Notes: a model not told the origin generated them from the letters alone. Shown: positions 1-8,388, counted from the first letter of the stretch. The stretch: 64,000 nucleotides of DNA from Paenibacillus sp. DMB20 (GCF_000987955.1 NZ_LAZU01000020.1:25822-89821); one strand, 5' to 3'. Made by a program: numbers and translations.

Positions 1-1
1 C

Positions 2-658
2 CATGGCGTTATTCAACCTATCGTCGTACGTGTCCGTAACGGCGTGTATGAAATTATTGCCGGAGAGCGTCGTTGGCGTGCTGTCAAGAAGCTGGGTCTT
101 GAAACCATCCCTGCCATTATACGGGATTTCAATGATTCCCAGGCTGCTTCTATTGCTTTGATTGAAAACCTGCAGCGTGAAGGCCTGACATCCATTGAAG
201 AGGCGGTTGCTTATCAGAAGCTGATTGATCTTCATCAACTGACTCAGGAAAGCCTCGCTCAGCGCCTTGGTAAAAGCCAATCCACTATTGCCAACAAAAT
301 CCGGCTGCTTCAACTTCCGGACGAAGTGAAGACGGCTCTTATGGAGCGAAAGATTACAGAACGCCATGCACGGGCATTACTCTCATTGGATAATGAGGAG
401 ACCCAGTTGAAAGTATTGGGCGAAATCATTGCCAAGGAATTGAATGTTAAACAAACAGAGGCTCGTGTAGCTTTTTATAAAGAAGTAACCACGATCAAAA
501 AATCCAAACGGATTTCTTACAGTAAAGATGTACGGTTGGCTTTGAATACCATTCGTCAATCGATTGATATGGTTTCAGGATCGGGAATGGCGATCAAGAC
601 TACCGAGAATGACCACGAAGATCATTATGAGATTGTCATTAAAATCCCGAAACGATAA
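2..658 (+). CDS. noc: Nucleoid occlusion protein Noc, 5' end outside the window
   Basis: A ParB-family DNA-binding protein that, in Bacillus, coats chromosomal Noc sites and blocks Z-ring assembly over the nucleoid. The reading frame is open from base 2, so the true start lies left of the window; the GTG at 44 is internal. Visible are the end of the ParB/sulfiredoxin-like CTP-binding domain (HGVIQPI, then the EIIAGERRW motif), the central helix-turn-helix ([20 protein letters not shown]) and a basic C-terminus. Noc rather than a second Spo0J is inferred from position: it precedes soj-spo0J, as in the rsmG-noc-soj-spo0J order of Bacillales. A weak terminator follows the gene. Confidence 0.9.
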   Translation, partial: HGVIQPIVVRVRNGVYEIIAGERRWRAVKKLGLETIPAIIRDFNDSQAASIALIENLQREGLTSIEEAVAYQKLIDLHQLTQESLAQRLGKSQSTIANKIRLLQLPDEVKTALMERKITERHARALLSLDNEETQLKVLGEIIAKELNVKQTEARVAFYKEVTTIKKSKRISYSKDVRLALNTIRQSIDMVSGSGMAIKTTENDHEDHYEIVIKIPKR

Positions 659-696
659 AGCTACCTTTAAAATGAGATAAAGACATGAAAGCGTGA

Positions 697-725
697 AGGC
701 GGTATTCATCGTGCCGCTTTTTCTG
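697..725 (+). terminator. Weak terminator after noc
   Basis: A six-pair stem GCGGTA/TGCCGC with a short loop is followed by a run of five T. The rest of the 350-base gap before soj (659-1008) shows nothing beyond the soj ribosome binding site GAGGTG at 996-1001. Confidence 0.45.
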
Positions 726-1008
726 TTGACCTAAGAAGAAACTAGTCACAGTACCTCCTAGGAAGACAGATCGCATTTTTTGGAGCTGTATTTTAGCGTG
801 ATGAGGAAGAAATCAATCCGGACTTGTTGCACTTATATCTTCAAAAAATGGTTTCGTGTCCGAACCCAGCGGATTGCGTTTAACCGTTCCGGTGCCGCCT
901 TTCATTGAGCGGTCTAATTCCAAATGTCCACTATACGGCAAAAGGAGAATGCTGTATATCATCTTTTGCACCCTACTAGAAGAGTCTTCCTACATTGAGG
1001 TGAAAATA

Positions 1009-1770
1009 GTGTCAAAAACAATTGCCATAGCAAATCAAAAGGGCGGTGTCGGGAAAACAACGACTTCCGTCAATCTGGGCGCTGGACTGGCTTCGCTTGG
1101 CAAACGGGTGCTGTTGGTGGATATCGATCCCCAAGGCAATACGACAAGTGGCGTCGGTATTAACAAAGCAGATGTTGAAAACTGCATTTACGATATTATC
1201 ATCAATGATGTTCATCCGAAGGATGCCATTAGTTCGACGAACATAGAAGGTTTGGACATTATTCCGGCTACGATTCAGTTGGCGGGTGCGGAAATCGAGT
1301 TGGTACCTACGATATCCCGTGAGGTGAGGCTGAAAAAGTCGCTTGCCCTCGTAAAACCGATGTATGATTACATCCTGATCGATTGTCCTCCGTCATTGGG
1401 GATTTTGACTATTAATTCGTTGACGGCTGCAGATTCCGTCATTATTCCGATCCAGTGTGAGTATTACGCATTGGAAGGTTTGAGCCAATTGCTGAATACG
1501 GTACGGTTGGTCCAGAAGCATCTGAACACTTCTTTAAAAATAGAAGGCGTATTGCTTACCATGTTGGATGCTCGTACAAATCTGGGCATTCAGGTTATCG
1601 AAGAAGTCAAAAAGTATTTTCAAGAAAAAGTCTATAAGACCATCATTCCACGGAATATACGATTGAGTGAGGCGCCTTCCCATGGGCAATCGATCATAAC
1701 TTACGACCCCCGTTCCAAAGGCGCGGAGGTATACTTGGAATTGGCAAAGGAAGTGATCTCTTATGAGTAA
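1009..1770 (+). CDS. soj: Chromosome-partitioning ATPase Soj (ParA)
   Basis: A ParA/MinD-type Walker ATPase that works with Spo0J at parS to segregate origins and to control DnaA. The deviant Walker A box KGGVGKTTT lies at about residues 11-19, the Walker A' region LLVDIDPQGN at about 39-48, and the switch DCPPSLG near 125. The GTG at 1009 is chosen as start: it has GAGGTG seven bases upstream, gives the MSKTIAIANQKGG opening typical of the family and yields 253 residues, the usual Soj length. An in-frame extension up to 856 has no family-like sequence. The stop overlaps the spo0J start by 8 bases, so the two are translationally coupled. Confidence 0.95.
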   Translation: MSKTIAIANQKGGVGKTTTSVNLGAGLASLGKRVLLVDIDPQGNTTSGVGINKADVENCIYDIIINDVHPKDAISSTNIEGLDIIPATIQLAGAEIELVPTISREVRLKKSLALVKPMYDYILIDCPPSLGILTINSLTAADSVIIPIQCEYYALEGLSQLLNTVRLVQKHLNTSLKIEGVLLTMLDARTNLGIQVIEEVKKYFQEKVYKTIIPRNIRLSEAPSHGQSIITYDPRSKGAEVYLELAKEVISYE

Positions 1771-2602
1771 ACGTTTAGGAAAAGGGCTGGATGCGCTTAT
1801 TCCTTCCTTGTCTATAAACGAGGACGATAAGGTCGTAGAGATACCATTGAGCCAACTGCGGGCTAACCCTTATCAGCCTCGCAAAACGTTCAATGATGAA
1901 GCGATTCAGGAGCTGGCCGAGTCGATTCGTCAGCATGGCGTTATTCAACCCATCATTGTTCGAAGTGTGCTTAAGGGCTATGAAATCATCGCTGGCGAAC
2001 GGCGGTTCAGAGCTTCCCAATACTGCGGTAAAGCTACTATCCCTGCAGTAGTTCGATCCTTCAGCGATCAGCAGGTTATGGAAATTGCCCTCATAGAGAA
2101 TTTGCAGCGCGAAAATCTCAATGCAATGGAGATTGCGGTTGCGTATCAAGGCCTGATGGAACAATTTTCCTTGACGCAGGAAGAGCTTTCTTTAAAGGTG
2201 GGTAAGTCTCGTTCCCATATTGCCAACTTTTTAAGATTGTTGTCTTTGCCGGAAGAAGTAAAAGAAAATGTTTCACGTGGAACATTATCTATGGGACATG
2301 CGCGAGCTATCGTTGGCTTGAAAGATCCCGTTCTGGTTAAACAGCTGGCGAAGCAGTGCGTGGAACAAGAGTGGAGCGTCCGCGAGCTGGAAGAAGCGGT
2401 TAAAAACTTGGATCGCAAGTCCGAAGAGAAGGATAAAGTAAAAGTGAAAAAGCGCGATCCGTACATTGACCATTTAGAGGAAAACCTGCGGGAGCACTTC
2501 AAAACAACGGTGAAAATTAAACATAATAAAGATAAAGGCAAAATTGAAATCAATTATTACAGTAAACAGGATTTGGAGAGGTTGCTGGAATTGCTGCAAT
2601 AA
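1763..2602 (+). CDS. spo0J: Chromosome-partitioning protein Spo0J (ParB)
   Basis: The parS-binding CTPase clamp that loads at the origin region and recruits SMC. It is 279 residues long, as expected. The N-terminus MSKRLGKGLDALI binds Soj in homologues; then come the CTP-binding motifs ([17 protein letters not shown] at about 73-83; ENLQREN), the helix-turn-helix at about 137-155 (LTQEELSLKVGKSRSHIANF), and the C-terminal dimer domain. It overlaps soj by 8 bases. A full consensus parS site lies inside the coding sequence, as in Bacillus subtilis. Confidence 0.95.
   Translation: MSKRLGKGLDALIPSLSINEDDKVVEIPLSQLRANPYQPRKTFNDEAIQELAESIRQHGVIQPIIVRSVLKGYEIIAGERRFRASQYCGKATIPAVVRSFSDQQVMEIALIENLQRENLNAMEIAVAYQGLMEQFSLTQEELSLKVGKSRSHIANFLRLLSLPEEVKENVSRGTLSMGHARAIVGLKDPVLVKQLAKQCVEQEWSVRELEEAVKNLDRKSEEKDKVKVKKRDPYIDHLEENLREHFKTTVKIKHNKDKGKIEINYYSKQDLERLLELLQ
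2269..2284. promoter_or_regulatory. parS centromere site inside spo0J
   Basis: The 16 bases read TGTTTCACGTGGAACA; their reverse complement TGTTCCACGTGAAACA is identical to the Bacillus parS consensus. Placement within spo0J matches B. subtilis. It is the expected loading site for Spo0J from this same locus. Confidence 0.95.
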
Positions 2603-2645
2603 AAACTTTAAAGCAGTCGCTTGATCTTTGAATGAAAAAAAGGTG

Positions 2646-2674
2646 GGGCAACGGCCTGGAACGTTGCCTTTGTT
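2646..2674 (+). terminator. Terminator after spo0J
   Basis: Stem GGCAACG/CGTTGCC with an 8-base loop, followed by TTTGTT. It ends the soj-spo0J unit. Nothing else stands out in the 283-base gap apart from a GAGGATG ribosome binding site before the next gene. Confidence 0.65.
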
Positions 2675-2885
2675 CTGGTCGGAAGTTTCAAAGGCGCAGC
2701 ACTGGTCGAAGTTGTGAGAATCATTTGCTGAATTAGTAGAGTGTTTAGATGGAATGATAAGTATACGCTCTGCGGATTGGATGCGATTTTTTGGGCGTTG
2801 GGTTTCGTACAAAAAAATCCCGGTTTTCATGGGAGTGAAAGAGGTAGTTTCCTTACGTGCAGGTTGAGGAGGATGTGAATTCAAC

Positions 2886-4034
2886 ATGAAATCGGTTGTA
2901 TATCTTGATCATGCGGCTACTTCTTGGCCTAAGCCCCCTGAAGTGTTTGAGGCTATGTTGCAGGCGATGGAGGACGCCGGGGCAAATCCCGGACGAGGAA
3001 GCCACCGCATGGCGGTGAATGCTTCAAGAGTGCTGTATAATGCTCGTAAAACGGTGGCGGGTTTGTTTGGGGTGGGGAATCCTAATGATATCGTCTTAAC
3101 TTCCAATACAACCGAGGCGCTCAATCTTGCCATAAAGGGGTTTCTAAAACCGGGTGATCATGTCATTGCCTCCATGATTGAACACAATTCCGTAAGACGG
3201 CCGCTTGAGTTTTTAAGACGGACTCAAGGGGTGATGGTGGATTATGTGCCTGTAGACGCTGAAGGGAATATCGACTTGAAAGAGGTTGAGGCAGCATTTT
3301 GCGCGAACACCCGCTTGGTGGTATGCAGTCATAGCTCTAATCTGCTTGGTTCCATACTGCCGATTGGCGAGATTGGCGAAATGGCGGTGAAGCGTGGTGC
3401 CGTACTGCTGGTGGATGCTGCTCAAAGCGCTGGAATGCTCGCCATTGACGTAAAGGAAATGAACATCGGCATGCTTGCTTTTCCTGGCCATAAAGGATTG
3501 CTTGGACCGCAAGGAACAGGAGGACTCTATGTATCTCCGGAAATTGACTTGGAGCCTTTGCTCCATGGCGGAACAGGCGGACAATCCGAAGCGGTGGATC
3601 AGCCATCCGTGAGACCTGATCGGTATGAAGCCGGCACTCCTAATACCATAGGGTTTGCTGGTCTTCAGGCAGGAACGGCCATCGTGATTGACCGAACGCC
3701 AGAGCAAATCTATAGGCATGAGTGGGAGTTGACTCAGGCTTTAATGGAGGTTCTGGGTTCATTAAAAGGTGTTAGGCTGCTTGGTCCGGAGCTTGGCAAA
3801 CCAAGAACGGGCATGATATCTTTTGTGGTGGAAAAAATGGAATCCGCCATGTTGGCATTTAAGTTGGATAGGGAATACGGAATAGCTGTGCGCGCAGGAT
3901 TGCACTGCACGCCGCTAGCCCATAATGCCTCGGGCACGGAAAAAACTGGCGCGGTTAGGGCCAGCGTGGGGATGAAGACAAGTAAAGAGGATATAGACAT
4001 CATGGTAAATGCCATGGCCGAAATATTGGCTTGA
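2886..4034 (+). CDS. Class-V PLP aminotransferase, cysteine-desulfurase-like
   Basis: A fold-type I PLP enzyme of the NifS/Csd group, 382 residues. Seen: YLDHAATSWPKP at the N-terminus, the substrate-side TSNTTEALNLAI near 79-90, the PLP-binding IEHNS near 104, the Asp motif LVDAAQSAG near 180, and the Schiff-base lysine in FPGHKGLLGP near residue 202. A cysteine in RAGLHCTPLAH near the C-terminus could carry sulfur. It has the look of the predicted desulfurase subgroup often found near spo0J in Paenibacillus relatives; which substrate or acceptor it serves is unknown. DUF4446 follows 37 bases later and may share its transcript. Confidence 0.85.
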   Translation: MKSVVYLDHAATSWPKPPEVFEAMLQAMEDAGANPGRGSHRMAVNASRVLYNARKTVAGLFGVGNPNDIVLTSNTTEALNLAIKGFLKPGDHVIASMIEHNSVRRPLEFLRRTQGVMVDYVPVDAEGNIDLKEVEAAFCANTRLVVCSHSSNLLGSILPIGEIGEMAVKRGAVLLVDAAQSAGMLAIDVKEMNIGMLAFPGHKGLLGPQGTGGLYVSPEIDLEPLLHGGTGGQSEAVDQPSVRPDRYEAGTPNTIGFAGLQAGTAIVIDRTPEQIYRHEWELTQALMEVLGSLKGVRLLGPELGKPRTGMISFVVEKMESAMLAFKLDREYGIAVRAGLHCTPLAHNASGTEKTGAVRASVGMKTSKEDIDIMVNAMAEILA

Positions 4035-4071
4035 TCGGCAGATCGAGATTGAGGAGAAGGAATGAACAAGT

Positions 4072-4572
4072 ATGTCTGAATTGAATGGATTGATTCTGGA
4101 ACAGCTTCATTGGTTTGTCGTCGGCATGGTTTTTATCATCCTGCTTTTGTGGATCATTGTGATGGTGCAGGGATTCAAATTGCGTAAAATGAGACGTAAA
4201 TATGATACGATGATGTCCGGCAGCGGGGTGGAAGATCTTGAAACACTGCTCCTCAATCTTAAAGTTGAAATGGATGCCATTGGAGAAGAACAAGAAAATC
4301 ATCGATCACAGCTTGAACGTATTGGTCAAACCCTGAAGGGGATCAAAACCAAGACGGGAATTGTGCGTTACAACGCTTTTGGTGAACGGGGCAATGACTT
4401 GAGCTTCTCGATCGCCCTAGTGAGCGAAAAAGGGGATGGGTTAGTTTTGACCGGGCTTTATAACCGGGAGAGCTCTTTCGTATACGCCAAGCCATTAACT
4501 AACCGTGAATCCCAGCATCCGCTATCTCCAGAGGAAAAGGAAGCTATACATCTTGCGCTGCAAGAAAATTAG
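4072..4572 (+). CDS. DUF4446 membrane-anchored protein
   Basis: A 166-residue protein with one N-terminal membrane helix (about 11-33, hydrophobic with aromatic ends), a basic stop-transfer stretch, a probable coiled-coil region (about 60-95, rich in E/Q/K) and a C-terminal beta-rich DUF4446 domain (TGIVRYNAFGERGNDLSFS). Its function is not known; the family recurs beside spo0J in spore formers. The last 29 bases overlap, tail to tail, the end of yyaC on the other strand. Confidence 0.8.
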   Translation: MSELNGLILEQLHWFVVGMVFIILLLWIIVMVQGFKLRKMRRKYDTMMSGSGVEDLETLLLNLKVEMDAIGEEQENHRSQLERIGQTLKGIKTKTGIVRYNAFGERGNDLSFSIALVSEKGDGLVLTGLYNRESSFVYAKPLTNRESQHPLSPEEKEAIHLALQEN

Positions 4573-5149
4573 AACGATGCCATTCTTTCATGGCACAGAA
4601 AAGACAGTTTGCGATGATGTCCGATAGTCTCATGACAAGACTGAGACGAGTGTTCTGCAATACGAAGTATTCCATAAAGCCGCCGACATTGACGATGCCC
4701 GTAACATGGATATCGCCGACCGGCGGCAGTTCTTTATGTACGCCGGCACCAGGGCGGAGAGGGCCCTCTGACACTTGTATGGAGCCTACGCTGGAAGATT
4801 GGCCGAGACAGGCGTCTATACCGATGATATAAGGGTTGTCGTAGGTTTCATGAATGGACGTGAGCGTTTCTTTCAAGTTCATGGCGTGAACGGGCTCGTC
4901 CAAAGTGCCATAGAGATGGAACATGGAGCTGTTATATCGGGCCAGGGATGTACCTACCAGAGGACCCAGGCAGTCTCCGGTAGAACGGTCTGTGCCGATG
5001 CAGACAACGATAATCGGACGGCGTTGGACCCCCGCGGAGAGATGGTAGAGCAGACGATGTATAATAGCGGAATGGATTTCGGGATCGGTATGTGGTATTT
5101 TTAAGCTTGAAAACTCCTGAAGAGACGGGTTATTCGCTAAACGTTTCAT
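4544..5149 (-). CDS. yyaC: Spore protein YyaC, Gpr-like fold
   Basis: A 201-residue member of the YyaC/sporulation protein family, structurally related to the germination protease and to HybD. The core reads PIIVVCIGTDRSTGDCLGP near 46-64, with the conserved GTDRSTGD, then GTLDEPVHAMNL and GIDACLG. Catalytic function is unproven in the family. The ATG at 5149 is chosen because AAAGGAAG stands just upstream; the longer frame up to 5326 has no family similarity. The gene faces its neighbours, fitting separate sporulation control. Confidence 0.88.
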   Translation of the reverse strand: MKRLANNPSLQEFSSLKIPHTDPEIHSAIIHRLLYHLSAGVQRRPIIVVCIGTDRSTGDCLGPLVGTSLARYNSSMFHLYGTLDEPVHAMNLKETLTSIHETYDNPYIIGIDACLGQSSSVGSIQVSEGPLRPGAGVHKELPPVGDIHVTGIVNVGGFMEYFVLQNTRLSLVMRLSDIIANCLFCAMKEWHRSNFLAAQDV

Positions 5150-5181
5150 AGAATCTTCCTTTCGTCTGCGGATAGTAGTAA

Positions 5182-5211
5182 CAGTATATGGATGAAAGAA
5201 TGTTTTTATAC
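5182..5211 (-). promoter_or_regulatory. Candidate sporulation-sigma promoter of yyaC
   Basis: Reading the minus strand, GTATA is followed after 16 bases by CATATACTG, about 30 bases before the yyaC start. These resemble the -35 and -10 of sigma-E/F/G promoters; no good sigma-A pair is visible. The remaining gap to 5468 holds nothing recognised. Confidence 0.4.
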
Positions 5212-5468
5212 TTGTTGAGACCTTTCGAAAAGATATCTTTTTGAAAATGGGGGGATCAGGAGATAAATAGGATAGCAATGGGATTAACCCTATTTTTAGT
5301 GCGAACCGGGTTTGGCTACATCGCATAGTTTCCTAAGCTCTGATTAATGCGCCTATGGTTTATCACGCCTTCTTAGTAGTGAAAATCGATTTTTTGGAAT
5401 AAGAAAGGTGATTCTATTCATAAACGATGGCAACCTATATGAAATAGAGATAGGGGAAGGAGGGGCAA

Positions 5469-5738
5469 GTGGACGGGATCATGCTGATCGCTTTTGATTC
5501 CACGCAGCAAGCGCTGCGGGCCGAAATGCTGCTGGATTACGCTGACATTGAAATAGATTTGTTTCCAACGCCAAAAGAGATAACCGCCGGCTGCGCGTTA
5601 TCCATTCAGTTTCCCGAATTGGCACTGCAAGAGGTTCAAAGGATCATTACGGAAGAAAGGGTGGAGATCAGAGGGGTTTTTGCCCGAAATCATCTGGGGA
5701 ACTACATAAACATCTTAGAAAAGCAGGAGGGAGATTGA
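5469..5738 (+). CDS. DUF3343 protein
   Basis: A small protein of the DUF3343 (putative Se/S carrier-like) family, 89 residues, with LIAFDSTQQALRAEMLL at the start and an IPTP-like segment (LFPTPKEITAGCALSIQF) at about 36-53 containing the single conserved cysteine. The GTG start has a strong AAGGAGG just upstream; an ATG at 5481 is an alternative. The stop TGA shares one base with the ATG of the channel gene that follows, so they are probably translated together. Confidence 0.75.
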   Translation: MDGIMLIAFDSTQQALRAEMLLDYADIEIDLFPTPKEITAGCALSIQFPELALQEVQRIITEERVEIRGVFARNHLGNYINILEKQEGD

Positions 5739-6621
5739 TGATGAACGTTTTTCTGGCTGAAGAAGAAACGAACATCGGCCAAGGTATAGAGGGGGCCGTC
5801 AATATGGGCGAGAAGTTTTGGAAGTGGGTAACGGATATGGATATGTGGATGTCCGTGCTTTTTGCTTCTATTAGAATATTTGTCATATTTCTGCTGACGC
5901 GTATAGTAATCCGGGTTGTTTACCGAATGATCGACCGGTTTTTGGAAAGGCAGCAAAAAAGCCGGATCAGCGTGAATCCGCGCCGGTTTGTCACCGTTGG
6001 CGAACTGCTCAAAAATGTAACCTCCGTCGTATGTAATTTCGTTATGATTCTGATTATTCTGTCCGAGTTCAACTTTGAGCTGGGGCCGCTGCTGGCCGGT
6101 GCCGGCGTGCTCGGTCTGGCGATCGGTTTTGGCGCGCAAAGTTTGGTCAAGGATGTAATAACGGGCTTTTTTATTATCTTCGAGGATCAGTTTGCCGTAG
6201 GAGATGTTATTAAAAGCGGAGAGTTCAGAGGCACGGTAGAAGTGATAGGCCTACGGACAACGCGGATAAAAGGGCTCAATGGGGAAACCTATATTATTCC
6301 GAACGGGTTGATAACGAGCGTTACAAACTACTCTTTGTCCAATTCACTTGCCGTGGTAGACTTGCCGGTTAAAAACGAAAAGCGCGTGGATGAAACGATA
6401 TCGCTAATCCGGCGTGCGCTTCAGGGAATCGGGGAGCGTAGCTCCAATTGGCTCAAGATCCGGAAGTACTCGGTATCCAGTCTCTGACGACCTCCGAATA
6501 CGTTGTCCGGATTGCGGCCGAATGCAATCCGAATTCTAGGGAAATCGTAGAGAGGGAGATTTTTAAGGAAATCAAACATGCGTTGGAAGAAGAGGAACTT
6601 CGGCAATCCTCTCAAGGATAA
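5738..6621 (+). pseudogene. MscS-family mechanosensitive channel, single frameshift
   Basis: A small-conductance mechanosensitive channel like YkuT. The first frame (to 6487) carries three membrane segments and the TM3/upper beta-domain signature GAGVLGLAIGFGAQSLVKDV, FEDQFAVGDVI, and TYIIPNGLI. It then ends in an alien tail. From about 6442 the family-like sequence LAQDPEVLGIQSL continues in another frame to a TAA at 6619-6621. One extra base near 6442 (AGCTCC to AGCCTCC) would restore a protein of about 294 residues. The start is ATG 5738 (or 5741) after AGGAGG; the upstream TTG at 5735 is less likely. Either a base-calling loss or a real lesion. Confidence 0.85.
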
Positions 6622-6732
6622 TGGTAGAGAAAGATCATCGTTTTAGGATGAGGGAGAGAGCATACCTTAACTATATGAAGATTCGAAACTATAATTGGCT
6701 CATAAGTTTTGAGCGGGAAAGGGGCGAGGAAC

Positions 6733-6951
6733 ATGGAACGAAAGGTATTTCAACTGGGGGACATCGTTCAGATGAAAAAGCCTCATCCGTGTGGAAACAA
6801 CGAAATGGAAATCATACGCATGGGGATGGATATACGGATCAAATGCACGAAATGTCAGCATAGCGTGCTTATCCCACGGGCCAAGTTCGAGAAAAACATG
6901 AAAAAAGTACTTCGGTCAGCGGCAGAAAATGAAGGAAATGCCGAGGAATAA
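6733..6951 (+). CDS. DUF951 zinc-ribbon-like small protein
   Basis: A 72-residue DUF951 protein: FQLGDIVQMKKPHPCG then IRIKCTKCQHSVLIPR. The Cys pair CTKC plus the upstream HPCG look like a metal site. Family members are conserved in Firmicutes next to mscS-type genes and are of unknown role. The ATG at 6733 follows GCGAGG; the GTG/ATG further upstream adds unrelated residues. It probably shares the mscS transcript (111-base gap). Confidence 0.82.
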   Translation: MERKVFQLGDIVQMKKPHPCGNNEMEIIRMGMDIRIKCTKCQHSVLIPRAKFEKNMKKVLRSAAENEGNAEE

Positions 6952-7047
6952 CGATATGTGGTTGACTGCCATCATGCGACGCCAAGCACGAGCGGGCGCT
7001 GGGAGCTTCGCTCGGTACAAAATAAAGTTATTTACCTGCTGAAAGTA

Positions 7048-7076
7048 TTGACCTAATCGCAAGAACATGTTATAAT
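7048..7076 (+). promoter_or_regulatory. Sigma-A promoter of tRNA-Ser
   Basis: TTGACC and TATAAT separated by 17 bases, placing the start of transcription a few bases before the tRNA. Confidence 0.85.
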
Positions 7077-7088
7077 CAATCGTGCTGC

Positions 7089-7179
7089 GGAAAGGTACCC
7101 AAGAGGCCCAAGGGGGCTGACTCGAAATCAGCTAGGCGTCGCAAGGCGTGCGTGGGTTCGAATCCCACCCTTTCCGCCA
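7089..7179 (+). tRNA. tRNA-Ser(CGA), CCA encoded
   Basis: A class II tRNA of 91 bases. Acceptor arms GGAAAGG and CCTTTCC pair fully, discriminator G, and CCA is encoded. The anticodon stem GCTGA/TCAGC encloses the loop CTCGAAA with anticodon CGA (reads UCG). A long variable arm and the T arm GTGGG-TTCGAAT-CCCAC complete the serine-type fold. Confidence 0.96.
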
Positions 7180-7207
7180 CCTTCATCATTGAATAAAATA
7201 ATCAGTG

Positions 7208-7238
7208 AACCTCCTGTCCAATGGGCAGGAGGCTTTTG
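7208..7238 (+). terminator. Terminator after tRNA-Ser
   Basis: Stem CCTCCTGTCC/GGGCAGGAGG with an AAT loop followed by CTTTT. Confidence 0.8.
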
Positions 7239-7334
7239 GTTTCTGATATCAGACGATGATAAACCGACAACGCTATCGGGTCTGGATCCACAAGTGTTAA
7301 TGGAAGTTGAGATATAAAATACAGGGACGTGAAA

Positions 7335-7356
7335 GAAGGACCCTAATGGGTCCTTC
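7335..7356. repeat. Perfect hairpin between tRNA-Ser and yjzC
   Basis: Nine perfect pairs GAAGGACCC/GGGTCCTTC around TAAT. No T run follows on either strand. It may end the yjzC transcript imperfectly. The rest of 7239-7601 shows no gene I can support. Confidence 0.4.
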
Positions 7357-7601
7357 CACTGGTTAGGCGGTGCGCTGTGAAATATGAATCTTTAACCAAA
7401 CACGTTCGCAATACCTTGGTCAACAGCCTTTCACTTGTCCTAACGGTCAAGCTTCCTGCTAATTCCCTCCGCATGCTACCTGTGCAGAGTCAGATCCTAT
7501 GCGCAATTCAGCTGCGTTGTCCAACGGAACCACACCTCTCTCATTGCACCGCCTGATGATATTGTGTGCATTTATCAAACCGTTATGCATGAAAAATAAA
7601 T

Positions 7602-7796
7602 TTATTTCGGCTGCACCCGTCTTTTGTTCATCCAGACACGATCGCTATTCGTGTTATCCGGAAACTTTTCGCCCCGTTTCAATTTAACTTGCTGGGGGTC
7701 CTCGATCCCCATAATGTGGTCGTTTAGACCCACTTCGATGTAAACGCCGTTATTGGGCGCTTTTTCACCGCCATGGAATTCACTCCGCTCACCCAT
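7602..7796 (-). CDS. yjzC: YjzC family protein
   Basis: A 64-residue protein matching the YjzC pattern: an opening FHGGEKAPNNGVYIEVG and a second half DPQQVKLKRGEKFPDNTN followed by RVW. The family is common in Bacillales and has no assigned function; B. subtilis yjzC is usually listed among sporulation-linked genes. The ATG at 7796 is chosen because AAAGGAGG lies just upstream; the longer frame to 7892 has no similarity. Confidence 0.85.
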   Translation of the reverse strand: MGERSEFHGGEKAPNNGVYIEVGLNDHIMGIEDPQQVKLKRGEKFPDNTNSDRVWMNKRRVQPK

Positions 7797-7847
7797 CGTG
7801 AAACCTCCTTTTATAAATGTAATGAACTGCTTTCTTAGGTTGTACCT

Positions 7848-7862
7848 TGTTCCCGTGAAACA
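7848..7862. promoter_or_regulatory. 15-base parS-like site lacking one central base
   Basis: TGTTCCCGTGAAACA equals consensus parS TGTTCCACGTGAAACA with the A of the central CACGTG missing. It lies between yjzC and rpsF, about 5.6 kb from the parS in spo0J. Whether Spo0J still binds is doubtful because half-site spacing is changed. Confidence 0.45.
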
Positions 7863-7954
7863 TGGCAGGGAATGAGCGGAAGGAGGAAACATGGGTCTGG
7901 GGATGATAGGTGAATGAAACGGAAGGCTAAAGGATGAATGGCTTGAAAAGAAAC

Positions 7955-7983
7955 TTGCATCCGATCATCCGTTCTGATATAGT
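7955..7983 (+). promoter_or_regulatory. Promoter of the rpsF-ssb-rpsR operon
   Basis: TTGCAT and TATAGT separated by 17 bases. Transcription would begin near 7990, giving an untranslated leader of about 70 bases that contains the structure described next. Confidence 0.7.
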
Positions 7984-8006
7984 ATTATGGTGCGAGTTTA
8001 CGCTCG

Positions 8007-8050
8007 CTCCTTGCTCCCAACTGGATTGGGGGCCGAAGTCCATAAGGAGG
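8007..8050 (+). promoter_or_regulatory. Candidate S6:S18 autoregulatory leader
   Basis: A hairpin CTCCCAA/TTGGGGG (8014-8032) is followed directly by CCG (8033-8035) and AAG, which can pair with CTT just before the hairpin and leave CCG as a bulge. A bulged CCG 3' of a hairpin is the known mark of the rpsF leader bound by the S6:S18 complex. In addition CTCCTT (8007-8012) is complementary to AAGGAG (8044-8049), the rpsF ribosome binding site, so an extended stem would hide it. Confidence 0.6.
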
Positions 8051-8058
8051 TGAAAGTT

Positions 8059-8343
8059 ATGCGCAAATATGAAGTGATGTACATTATTCGTCCTGACATT
8101 GAGCAAGAAGCTGTTCAAGCTGCAGTCGAAAAATTCCAAGGCATCATCTCCAACGGCGGAGAAATTACAAAACACGACGTAATGGGTAAACGCCGTCTTG
8201 CGTATGAGATCAAGAAATTCCGTGATGGCGTGTATGTTCTGGTAAACTTCAACGCAACACCTGAAGTTGTAACCGAGCTTGAGCGTATCATGAAAATTTC
8301 CGACGAAGTTATTCGTTATCTCATCACGAACGACGTAGCCTAA
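8059..8343 (+). CDS. rpsF: 30S ribosomal protein S6
   Basis: 94 residues starting RKYEVMYIIRPD and ending ITNDVA, typical of bacterial S6. The start at 8059 follows AAGGAGGTG; the upstream frame from 7987 reads through the leader and is not real. First gene of the operon with ssb and rpsR; S6 binds S18 in the 30S platform. Confidence 0.97.
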   Translation: MRKYEVMYIIRPDIEQEAVQAAVEKFQGIISNGGEITKHDVMGKRRLAYEIKKFRDGVYVLVNFNATPEVVTELERIMKISDEVIRYLITNDVA

Positions 8344-8388
8344 GACCGAGGGATTTTGTAATGAATTCGTTCTAAGGAGGGGATTGGA

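Noticed and set aside
7499..7687. 62-codon plus-strand frame overlapping yjzC
   Set aside because: Antisense to the recognisable YjzC protein and without a ribosome binding site.
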